From the NCBI GenBank assembly GCA_003446655.1, contig DMCZ01000177.1, positions 12,796-19,994 of the forward strand: DNA of 7,199 nucleotides, in the 5' to 3' direction. This stretch comes from Thauera sp. (GTDB taxonomy: Bacteria; Pseudomonadota; Gammaproteobacteria; Burkholderiales; Rhodocyclaceae). Within the stretch, counting starts at the first letter, position 1. Every line of letters starts with the position of its first letter. The notes under the pieces were generated by a model. That model was not told the DNA's origin and made no database searches. It worked only from the letters and a program-made list of their open reading frames with translations. The translations under genes and the position numbers were made by a program. This document shows positions 1 to 7,199 of this stretch, one piece after another.

Positions 1-1185
1 GAGCGCAAAGTCCTGCGGACGGTGGATCGCGCTGGACCATACCGGCTGGTACAAGGCCGCGAGCAGCAGCCCCACCACCGCTGCGTTGATGCCGGCGAGC
101 GCGGCCTGCATGCGGGCATCGCCGCGCAGGCGCTCCCAGAATGGCAGCGCGCCCGCCACCAACAGAAAGGAGGGCGCGAACACCGCAAGCAGGCACACAA
201 TGCCGCCCATCCAGCCACCGTAGCCGCCCTGCCCCGCGGCACCGAGAAACGCGGCGAAGGTAAACAGCGGCCCGGGCACCGCCTGGGCCGCCCCATAGCC
301 GGCGAGGAAGGCCTCGTTGTCCACCCAGCCCGGGGGCACCACCTCGGCCTGCAGCAGCGGCAGCACCACATGCCCGCCACCGAACACCAGGGCGCCGGAA
401 CGGTAGAAGGCGTCAACCCGCGCCAGCCAGCCCTCGGGCTGCAGCGCGGCGATCAGCGGCAGACCGGCAAGCAGCGCGCAGAAGACCGCCAGCCAGAGCG
501 CCCCGCCACGCAGCCCTGGCATACCGGCGCCCGCCCCCCATACAGGCGTGTGCGGATCGAGGGCACCCGCGCCCGGTGCGGACACCCCCTCACGCGCCGC
601 CGCAGGCAAGGAAGCGAGCGCGCCACGATCCGCCGGCGAACGGAACAGCGCCAGCCCGGCCAGGCCCGCAAGCGCGATCACCACGACCTGCACCCACGCC
701 ATCGGCAGCGAAAGCACCGCGCACGCCGCCAGCGTCATCAGGCTGACGCGCGCGCGGTCGGTGCAGAGCTTGCCGGCCATGCCCCACACCGCCTGCGCGA
801 CCACCGCCACCGCCACCACCTTGAGCCCGTGCAGTACCCCGGGGGGCAGCGCATCGCCATGGCGGGCGAGGCCGAGGGCGAACAGGATCAGCGCCACCGC
901 CGAGGGCAGCGTGAAGCCCGCCCACGCCGCCAGCGCGCCGCGATACCCTGCGCGCTGCATACCGAGCGCCATCCCCACCTGACTGCTCGCCGGGCCGGGC
1001 AGGAACTGGCACAGCGCCACCAGATCCGCGTAGCCACGCTCGCCCAGCCAGCGTCGGCGGGCGACGAACTCGGCGTGGAAATAGCCCAGGTGTGCGACCG
1101 GTCCGCCGAAGGAGGTCAGCCCCAGGCGCAGGAAGACCAGAAAGACCGCCCAGGGGCTGCGTGCGGAATCGTTCGTTTCGTTCAT
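1..1185 (-). CDS. chrA: Chromate efflux transporter ChrA, long-chain CHR family (C-terminus cut by window edge)
   Basis: Inner-membrane transporter of the CHR family; characterised members export chromate using the proton motive force and give chromate resistance. The frame reads open for 395 codons from the ATG at 1185 to base 1, so only the C-terminal end is missing, probably one last membrane segment. Two homologous halves are visible. The first has LGLTSFGGP (21-29) and LPGPASSQVG (62-71); the second repeats these as FGGGHVVLPLLQ (268-279) and VPGPLFTF (303-310). A hydrophilic linker near 182-225 separates them, which marks the long, two-domain class. Hydrophobic stretches such as 90-106, 121-135, 150-181, 228-248 and 326-348 fit a polytopic protein. 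A weak GAGAG lies 3 bases before the ATG. No chrB or other chromate regulator is visible. Substrate is inferred from family; some CHR proteins may carry sulfate or remain untested. Confidence 0.9.
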   Translation of the reverse strand, partial: MNETNDSARSPWAVFLVFLRLGLTSFGGPVAHLGYFHAEFVARRRWLGERGYADLVALCQFLPGPASSQVGMALGMQRAGYRGALAAWAGFTLPSAVALILFALGLARHGDALPPGVLHGLKVVAVAVVAQAVWGMAGKLCTDRARVSLMTLAACAVLSLPMAWVQVVVIALAGLAGLALFRSPADRGALASLPAAAREGVSAPGAGALDPHTPVWGAGAGMPGLRGGALWLAVFCALLAGLPLIAALQPEGWLARVDAFYRSGALVFGGGHVVLPLLQAEVVPPGWVDNEAFLAGYGAAQAVPGPLFTFAAFLGAAGQGGYGGWMGGIVCLLAVFAPSFLLVAGALPFWERLRGDARMQAALAGINAAVVGLLLAALYQPVWSSAIHRPQDFAL

Positions 1186-1209
1186 ATGCTCTCGTGACTG
1201 CCGGCACGT

Positions 1210-1317
1210 TCACTTCAGCCGCAGGATACATACCGCCCCTGCCAGCACCAGCTGCAGCCCCCCCGCCAGCCGCCGACCGGCGGGATAGAACGCCAGCGCT
1301 GCCACCGGCTCGCCTAG
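1210..1317 (-). other. Coding-like scrap between hemerythrin and chrA: tiny ORF or remnant of a membrane protein gene
   Basis: One minus-strand frame reads LGEPVAALAFYPAGRR followed by a short hydrophobic tail, LQLVLAGAVCIL, then RLK and a TGA at 1210-1212. The only plausible start is a GTG at 1303-1305, which would give 31 residues with no convincing ribosome binding site. The codon third positions resemble real genes in this window. The EPVAA start and LxLAG tail loosely recall the last helix of EamA-type (drug/metabolite) transporters, but the linker is shorter than usual in that family, so this is only a suggestion. The readable stretch begins just where the hemerythrin gene stops. It may be a decayed 3' end left by a rearrangement, a real micropeptide, or chance. 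Confidence 0.2.
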
Positions 1318-1748
1318 CGTACGACCGGTTTGCGAAACAGCGGCGCAAGCTGCATGTCCGCCTTCATCACATGATCCACCAGCCACTTGCGCAGGAAGGC
1401 GGTGATCTCGCCGCTCTGCGCCTTGACGCCTTCCACCCCGCCGTCGGGATCCTCGAGCGTGGCATGGACGCGCTGCGCGAGGACATCGATCTCGGTCAGC
1501 AGCGCGCGATGCTCGCGCTTGTGCTGATCGAGATGGATGTAGCCGTAGGCGATCTGGATGCGCTCCTCGCGCTCGAAGTGGTGTTCGGCGTAATGCCGGA
1601 GTTCGGCCAGCGCCAGATCGACGTTGCGCGGGTCGTCCGGGAAGCGCAGCACCAGCTCCACCGTGTTGATCAGCAGGATGAGGTAGCGGTGGTCGGCATC
1701 GATGTCGTCGTGGCCGATGCGAAACTGCGGTCGCCAGAAGATGGGCAT
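1314..1748 (-). CDS. Bacteriohemerythrin, single-domain di-iron oxygen-binding protein
   Basis: Small cytoplasmic four-helix protein of 144 residues, the usual length for a free-standing bacterial hemerythrin. All seven iron ligands of the family are present in order: His20 (in IDADH), His57 and Glu61 (in HHFEREE), His76 and His80 (in HKREH), and His126 and Asp131 (in WLVDHVMKAD). It should therefore bind a non-heme di-iron centre and reversibly bind O2. In bacteria such proteins are linked to oxygen delivery, oxygen sensing or protection of iron enzymes; which applies here cannot be seen. No receptor, kinase or cyclase domain is fused to it. The start is supported by a strong GGAGG 4 bases before the ATG. 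The gene lies 73 bases after the methyltransferase and upstream of chrA on the same strand, so co-transcription is possible. Confidence 0.93.
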   Translation of the reverse strand: MPIFWRPQFRIGHDDIDADHRYLILLINTVELVLRFPDDPRNVDLALAELRHYAEHHFEREERIQIAYGYIHLDQHKREHRALLTEIDVLAQRVHATLEDPDGGVEGVKAQSGEITAFLRKWLVDHVMKADMQLAPLFRKPVVR

Positions 1749-1752
1749 GGGG

Positions 1753-1757
1753 CCTCC
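1753..1757 (-). promoter_or_regulatory. Ribosome binding site of the hemerythrin gene
   Basis: A perfect GGAGG on the minus strand, 4 bases before the ATG at 1746-1748. It is the clearest Shine-Dalgarno sequence in the window and fixes the hemerythrin start. Other genes here have weak or no such site. Confidence 0.75.
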
Positions 1758-1821
1758 GGAGTCGTTCGGGTGCGCTACAACGCGGACGCCTGGATTGTCG
1801 CCGATGCAGCGGCCGCGGGCA

Positions 1822-2451
1822 TCATGCGCCGGCCTCGCCCTGTCCGCCGTGACGGAAGATGAGGCTGAGGTTGTTCGCCGGCATGTCGATCACCTCCTCG
1901 AGCACAAAGCCCTGGCGCTGCGCCTCGGCCTGAACCGCCTCCAGGTCGCGCACGGCGAAGCGCGCATCGACGCTGCGCAGCCACTCGTCGAAGTCGGCGT
2001 TGCTCGGCGCGGTGTGGACGCCACCGCGGCGGTAGGGGCCGTAGCAGACCACCACACCGTCCTCGGGCAGGACCGCCGCCGCGCCCGCAAACAGTGCAGG
2101 CGTGGTCTCCCAGGGCGAGTAATGCAGCACGTTGATCGCCACGATCGCGTCCGCAGCGGCGACCGGCCAGGGCTTTGCGGCGAGGTCGAGGCACAGGGGC
2201 GGCAGCAGGTTGGGCTGCCCGCTGTGCGCAACCCAGTCCGCGATCGAGGCCAGCGCCGCGGGCTCGGCCTCGCTCGGTTGCCAGCGCAGCGCGGGAAGGT
2301 GCCGGGCAAAATGCACCGCGTGCTCGCCGGTGCCGCTACCGAGCTCGAGCACCAGGCCCGCGGCGGGCAGCGCGCGCTGCAGCACCGTGAGGATGGGGTC
2401 GCGGTTGCGCGCGGCGGAGGGGGAGAACTGGCGGCGGTCAGGCGTTGGCAT
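1822..2451 (-). CDS. DUF938-family SAM-dependent methyltransferase-like protein
   Basis: A 209-residue cytoplasmic protein with a class I methyltransferase fold. It matches the DUF938 family (PF06080; human relative METTL26) along its whole length. It opens with RQFSPSAARNRDPIL (7-21), the family's signature start. The SAM-binding motif I follows as VLELGSGTGEH (34-44), with glycines 38, 40 and 42. Then come WQPSEAE (57-63), the INVLHYSPWE block (106-115), CYGPY (136-140), SNADFDEWLR (150-159), RDLEAV (168-173) and MPANNL (190-195). Methyl acceptor and physiological role are unknown for the family. The frame stays open upstream to 2583, but I chose the ATG at 2451 because homology starts there and the upstream extension reads like non-coding spacer. 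No clear Shine-Dalgarno precedes it. It is divergent from the CoA-transferase gene and is followed by hemerythrin after 73 bases. Confidence 0.9.
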   Translation of the reverse strand: MPTPDRRQFSPSAARNRDPILTVLQRALPAAGLVLELGSGTGEHAVHFARHLPALRWQPSEAEPAALASIADWVAHSGQPNLLPPLCLDLAAKPWPVAAADAIVAINVLHYSPWETTPALFAGAAAVLPEDGVVVCYGPYRRGGVHTAPSNADFDEWLRSVDARFAVRDLEAVQAEAQRQGFVLEEVIDMPANNLSLIFRHGGQGEAGA

Positions 2452-2482
2452 GGCGTTCGGCGCGAGGAACAGGAAAATTGCG

Positions 2483-2511
2483 ATTATCGCCCGCTCCGGC
2501 GCCGGCGACAG
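2483..2511 (-). promoter_or_regulatory. Candidate promoter for the methyltransferase (and perhaps hemerythrin-chrA)
   Basis: On the minus strand, GATAAT (plus-strand bases 2483-2488) differs from the -10 consensus by one base. Seventeen bases upstream is CTGTCG (2506-2511), a poor -35 match (3 of 6). Transcription would begin near 2476, giving a leader of about 25 bases before the ATG at 2451. The -10 box lies inside an 11-base palindrome, GCGATTATCGC (2480-2490), which could be an operator or chance. Pattern-based only. Confidence 0.3.
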
Positions 2512-2513
2512 AT

Positions 2514-2544
2514 TTGCGGCCCTGCACGCAGAGGCTGAGATAAT
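2514..2544 (+). promoter_or_regulatory. Candidate promoter for the CoA-transferase gene
   Basis: TTGCGG (2514-2519) and GATAAT (2539-2544) form a plausible sigma-70 pair with a longish 19-base spacer. Transcription would start near 2551, leaving a leader of roughly 23 bases that is C-rich and has no Shine-Dalgarno sequence before the ATG at 2574. The -10 box is good and the -35 moderate. It lies back to back with the candidate promoter for the methyltransferase. Confidence 0.35.
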
Positions 2545-2573
2545 GCCCCCCCACTTGGCCGCCCTACCCCACC

Positions 2574-3773
2574 ATGACCACACCCACCAAACCGCTCGCC
2601 GGCCTCAAGGTCGTCGAGCTCGGCACCCTCATCGCCGGCCCCTTCGCCGCCCGCATCCTCGCCGAGTTCGGCGCCGAGGTGATCAAGATCGAGGCCCCCG
2701 ACGGCGGCGATCCGCTGCGCAAGTGGCGCAAGCTCTACGAGGGCACCTCGCTGTGGTGGTACCTGCAGGCGCGCAACAAGAAGTCGGTGACGGTCAACCT
2801 GAAGCACCCCGAGGGCGTCGAGGTCGTGCGCCGGATGGTGGCCGAGGCCGACATCGTGGTGGAGAACTTCCGCCCCGGCGTGCTCGACAAGCTCGGCCTG
2901 GGCTGGGAGGCGCTGTCGGCGATCAACCCTGGCCTGGTCATGGTGCGCTTGTCCGGCTTCGGCCAGAGCGGGCCGATGGCGCAGCAGCCGGGCTTCGGCG
3001 CGATCGGCGAGTCGATGGGCGGGCTGCGCTACGTCACCGGCTTTCCCGACCGTCCGCCGGTGAAGACCGGGATCTCGATCGGCGACTCGATCGCCGCGCT
3101 GTGGGGGGCGTTGGGCGCGCTGATGGCGCTGCGCCACAAAGAGGTCAATGGCGGCCAGGGCCAGGTGGTGGATGTCGCGCTCTACGAGGCGGTGTTCGCG
3201 ATGATGGAGTCGCTGGTGCCCGAGTTCGACGTGTTCGGCTTCGTGCGTGAACGCACCGGCAACATCATGCCCGGCATCACGCCGTCGAACACCCACACCA
3301 CCCGCGACGGTCGCCACATCACCATTGGCGCAAACGGCGACGCGATCTTCCGCCGGCTGATGAAGGCGATGGGCCGCGAGGACCTCGCCGAGGATCCGAC
3401 GCTCGCCGACAACGCCGGCCGCGACGCGCGCCGCGAGGAGTTGTACGCGCTGATCGACGCCTGGGTGGCACAGCATGACGAGGCCGCGGTGCTGGGGACG
3501 CTGGCTGCCGCCGAGGTGCCCGCCTCGCGCATCTACTCGGTGGCCGAGATGTTCGCCGACCCGCAATTCCTCGCGCGCGAGATGCTGCACACGGTGAAGT
3601 TGCCCGATGGGCGCGACTGCCGCATGCCGGGCGTGGTGCCGAAGCTGTCGGTCACGCCCGGCGGCGCCGAGTGGATCGGGCCGGCGCTCGGCGAACACAC
3701 GGATGCGGTGCTGCGCGGGCTCGGCTACACGCCAGCCCGGATCGAAGCCCTGCGCCAGGCCGGCGCCATCTGA
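2574..3773 (+). CDS. CaiB/BaiF-type (family III) CoA-transferase
   Basis: A 399-residue cytoplasmic enzyme that moves coenzyme A between carboxylic acids through enzyme-bound anhydride and thioester intermediates. Length and sequence fit family III: LAGLKVVELG at 8-17, the AGPFAARILAEFGAEVIKIE nucleotide-binding-like block at 21-40, ENFRPGVLDKLGLG at 97-110, and the catalytic aspartate at Asp171 in GISIGDS (166-172; codon at 3084-3086). The C-terminal part carries DGRHITIGANGD and the conserved PASRIYSVAEMFADPQF stretch. The GFGAIGESMGG and TGFPDRPPVKTG blocks resemble the branch that includes succinate-hydroxymethylglutarate CoA-transferase (SUGCT-like), often near glutaryl-CoA dehydrogenase genes, but no such neighbour is visible and the substrates are not assigned. 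The ATG at 2574 is supported by homology; there is no Shine-Dalgarno. It stands alone on the plus strand, so it is probably monocistronic. Confidence 0.92.
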   Translation: MTTPTKPLAGLKVVELGTLIAGPFAARILAEFGAEVIKIEAPDGGDPLRKWRKLYEGTSLWWYLQARNKKSVTVNLKHPEGVEVVRRMVAEADIVVENFRPGVLDKLGLGWEALSAINPGLVMVRLSGFGQSGPMAQQPGFGAIGESMGGLRYVTGFPDRPPVKTGISIGDSIAALWGALGALMALRHKEVNGGQGQVVDVALYEAVFAMMESLVPEFDVFGFVRERTGNIMPGITPSNTHTTRDGRHITIGANGDAIFRRLMKAMGREDLAEDPTLADNAGRDARREELYALIDAWVAQHDEAAVLGTLAAAEVPASRIYSVAEMFADPQFLAREMLHTVKLPDGRDCRMPGVVPKLSVTPGGAEWIGPALGEHTDAVLRGLGYTPARIEALRQAGAI

Positions 3774-3942
3774 GCCAGTCCCGCGCCCACACGCACGCAC
3801 CCGCAGGGCAGGCTGAGCAAAATCAAGGCGCGCTTCGCGGACTCAGGCGGTCAGTCGCGGCCTCCCCGCGGCACGCAGCTGCCATGTCCGGCAAGCGCCT
3901 CCCCGCCTGCTTTCCTACCTCCTTCGACCCAGTATCGCCGCC
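3774..3942. other. Convergent intergenic gap, no gene seen
   Basis: These 169 bases separate the stop codons of the CoA-transferase (plus) and the sensor cyclase (minus). I see no credible coding frame, RNA gene or repeat. The only notable fold is a 5-base-pair GC hairpin (CGCGG at 3856-3860 with CCGCG at 3866-3870) without a following T run on either strand, so it is not a convincing intrinsic terminator. Termination here may depend on Rho. Confidence 0.5.
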
Positions 3943-5727
3943 TCAGACCGAGTCGGGCGCCGCCGCATCGCGCGCGGCATCGTAGATGCGGTAGTGCCCG
4001 CGCCCACCCGCCTTGGCGGCATAGAGCGCGCGGTCGGCTCGGCGCTGCAGCTCAGTGAGGCTGGCGGTCCCATTCGGCCCGAACGCGATGCCCACCGATG
4101 CGCTGACGCGGGCCTCGCCTTCGGCGAGCCCGAAGGGCTGCGCGATCGACGCGCAGATTCGTGTGGCCACTTCTTCTACGTCGGCCGGCCCGGTGATGTC
4201 GGTCAGGATCACCGCGAACTCGTCGCCACCCAGGCGCGCCACGGTGTCGGATTCGCGCACGCACGCCTGCAGCCGGGCTGCGGCCTCCACCAGCAGGGCA
4301 TCGCCGGCGAGATGCCCCAGACGGTCATTGACCGCCTTGAAATGGTCCAGATCGACCGCGAGCAGCGCGAAGCGGTGCCCGTGGCGCGAGGCGCTGGCCA
4401 TCGCCGAACCCAGGCGGTCGGCAAACAGCGCGCGGTTGGGCAGGCCGGTCAGCGCGTCGTGGTCGGCGCGGTAGCGGATCTGCTCCTCGGCGGCCTTGCG
4501 CTGGGTGATGTCGCTGAAGGTGCACACATAGGCCTCGGGGGCCTCCACCGTACCGATGCGGGTGATCGACAGCCACTGCACGTACAGGTCGCCGCTCTTG
4601 CGTCGGTTCCAGACTTCGCCCTGCCAGGCCCCCTCGCTGGCGAGGCGGGCGGCTATGGCGTCGTAGAAGGCGGGATCGTGCCGCCCCGATGACATCATGG
4701 CCGGCGTGCGCCCGATCACCTCCTCGGCGGCATAGCCGGTGATGGCGCAGAAGGCTGGATTGACCTGCAGAATGCGGGTCTCGGCGTCGGTGACCATGAT
4801 CGCCTCGGCCACGCCCTCGAAGACTGCGCGGTAACGTGCCTCGCTCGCGGCCAGCTGATGCGCGCTGCTGCGTTGCTTGTCCGCCTCGGCCGCCAGCTCG
4901 CGGTTGAGCGCCGCGAGCTCCCCGGTGCGCTGAGCGATCAGGCGCTCCTGTTCGGCGTTGATTGCACGCACGGCGCGCACGTGGCGGCGGCTGAGCGTCA
5001 GCAGCCCGTGAATGAGTCCGGCGGCAACGACGAAGGCGACGAAGTGCAACAGCGCGGCTCGCTGGCGCTGAGCGTTGCGCGCGTCCGTCAGCGCGCGCGC
5101 GGGCATCGTCACCGAGATGCCGCCGCGGATCTCTCCAAGCTCGTAGCCCTGCTCGGCATGACACTGCAGGCAGGGCTGGGTGACGTACAGGGGCGCCATG
5201 TAGCGGTGCATCGGTTCCGCACCTTCGTGCATGAGCGCCAGCACTTCCTTCTCACCGCGATCGAAACGCGCGAGCGCCTCGGCTTCCCAGGGGTCGGGCC
5301 GGTTCTCGGGGCGGATCGGATTGAGGCTGGTGATGTGGAGCCGGATGCCGTCGCCGGCGGCCGCGAGTTCGGCGATCTGGCGCGTCATGTAGGCAGGGTT
5401 GATCATCGTCAGCCGGCGCCCATCGGCAACCTCGAGGTCACGCGCAGGATGGCGCAGATAGGGATTGGGCTGCACCCCGTCGGTGACCGCGACGTAAACG
5501 CCACCATGGCGGGCATTCCACTCGCGCGAGGTCTCGATCAATGCGAACAGCGCTGCGCCACGCTCACGCGCGACTGCCCGCAGGCTGCTGTCGATCCAGC
5601 GCCACTCCAGCGCCAGCAGGACAGCGAACAGGAGTGCGCAGGCCAGATAGACGACTGCGACGCTGCGCCGGAACGCGACATCGTCGGTCGAGCCCGAGGC
5701 CCTGGAATCGGTCGATCCGCTGTTCAT
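3943..5727 (-). CDS. Membrane sensor diguanylate cyclase: periplasmic DUF3365 heme-c domain, PAS, GGDEF
   Basis: A 594-residue inner-membrane enzyme expected to make cyclic di-GMP from two GTP in response to a periplasmic signal. Order of parts: cytoplasmic start with Arg20-Arg21; membrane helix about 22-41; periplasmic DUF3365/Tll0287-like domain about 45-220; second helix about 225-245; coiled coil about 255-297; PAS domain about 298-410; GGDEF domain about 420-585. The periplasmic domain holds CLQCH (186-190), a c-type heme attachment motif, so redox state or a gas ligand is a likely cue. The cyclase looks active: metal ligand Asp459, substrate residues Asn467 and Asp468, and an intact GGDEF at 500-504. 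RESD at 491-494 sits five residues before it, which is the product-inhibition I-site. There is no EAL or HD-GYP domain. The gene follows the ABC exporter by 57 bases on the same strand. Confidence 0.93.
   Translation of the reverse strand: MNSGSTDSRASGSTDDVAFRRSVAVVYLACALLFAVLLALEWRWIDSSLRAVARERGAALFALIETSREWNARHGGVYVAVTDGVQPNPYLRHPARDLEVADGRRLTMINPAYMTRQIAELAAAGDGIRLHITSLNPIRPENRPDPWEAEALARFDRGEKEVLALMHEGAEPMHRYMAPLYVTQPCLQCHAEQGYELGEIRGGISVTMPARALTDARNAQRQRAALLHFVAFVVAAGLIHGLLTLSRRHVRAVRAINAEQERLIAQRTGELAALNRELAAEADKQRSSAHQLAASEARYRAVFEGVAEAIMVTDAETRILQVNPAFCAITGYAAEEVIGRTPAMMSSGRHDPAFYDAIAARLASEGAWQGEVWNRRKSGDLYVQWLSITRIGTVEAPEAYVCTFSDITQRKAAEEQIRYRADHDALTGLPNRALFADRLGSAMASASRHGHRFALLAVDLDHFKAVNDRLGHLAGDALLVEAAARLQACVRESDTVARLGGDEFAVILTDITGPADVEEVATRICASIAQPFGLAEGEARVSASVGIAFGPNGTASLTELQRRADRALYAAKAGGRGHYRIYDAARDAAAPDSV
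5158..5172 (-). other. CxxCH heme-c attachment motif within the sensor cyclase
   Basis: Codons for Cys-Leu-Gln-Cys-His, residues 186-190 of the sensor cyclase. The motif is followed by AEQGYELGEIRGGISV, as is usual at the end of DUF3365 domains. It lies between the two predicted membrane helices and hence in the periplasm, where cytochrome c maturation attaches heme. Attachment itself is inferred. Confidence 0.75.
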
Positions 5728-5784
5728 GACTTCATTTTACGCGCGGCGCGACACGAATCATCTTCTGGCGCACAGGCCTGGCGA

Positions 5785-7199
<1,415 letters not shown>

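Noticed and set aside
22..1197. Long plus-strand open frame of 391 codons opposite chrA
   Set aside because: Its product is rich in Arg, His, Gln and Pro with no recognisable domain, typical of the antisense of a GC-rich gene. The minus-strand frame gives a clear ChrA with both family motifs.
1270..1283. CCGCC-GACC-GGCGG hairpin downstream of hemerythrin as a terminator
   Set aside because: Short stem with no T run on the minus strand, and it lies inside the coding-like scrap; such repeats are common by chance at this GC content.
590..1348. Minus-strand frame of 252 codons overlapping chrA and the end of hemerythrin
   Set aside because: It is out of frame with chrA, gives a low-complexity Gly/Arg/Ala product, and is explained by the high GC content.
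2452..2583. N-terminal extension of the methyltransferase by 44 residues
   Set aside because: The extension matches nothing in the family, includes the candidate promoters and overlaps the start of the divergent CoA-transferase. DUF938 homology starts just after the ATG at 2451.
2484..3800. Minus-strand open frame of 438 codons opposite the CoA-transferase
   Set aside because: It is the antisense shadow of a well-matched enzyme gene. The His- and Arg-rich product shows no family motifs, and the frame would also run across the divergent promoter region.
3856..3870. GC hairpin in the convergent gap as an intrinsic terminator
   Set aside because: The stem is only 5 base pairs and there is no T run after it on either strand.

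Overview
The window is gene-dense, very GC-rich bacterial chromosome. Codon third positions are mostly G or C, and several families (hemerythrin, a DUF3365/PAS/GGDEF sensor, a DUF938 methyltransferase, a type III CoA-transferase) fit a free-living, metabolically versatile proteobacterium. A betaproteobacterium of the Rhodocyclales kind (Thauera/Azoarcus-like) is my best guess from protein style; it is inference, because no rRNA or marker gene is present. I see no tRNA, rRNA, insertion sequence, CRISPR array or phage gene.

Layout. Left block, minus strand, transcribed right to left: a DUF938-type methyltransferase (2451 to 1822), a bacteriohemerythrin (1748 to 1314), a short gap with a possible gene scrap (about 1317 to 1210), and a chromate transporter ChrA (1185 to the left edge, C-terminus cut off). 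Middle: a CaiB/BaiF-type CoA-transferase on the plus strand (2574 to 3773), divergent from the methyltransferase across a 122-base spacer with a GATAAT box for each direction. Right block, minus strand: a truncated ABC exporter (right edge to 5785), followed 57 bases later by a membrane-bound sensor diguanylate cyclase with a periplasmic heme-c motif (5727 to 3943). The sensor gene converges on the CoA-transferase across a 169-base gap with no convincing terminator.

How the genes relate. The block looks like ordinary chromosome with loosely linked genes, not one pathway. A mild theme is redox or oxyanion response: a di-iron oxygen-binding protein, a chromate efflux pump and a heme-bearing c-di-GMP sensor. 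The methyltransferase, hemerythrin and chrA share a strand and short gaps, so they may be co-transcribed. The ABC exporter and the cyclase may form a second unit. I found no convincing new biological system; the points most worth a second look are the heme-type sensor cyclase and the unexplained coding-like scrap between hemerythrin and chrA.
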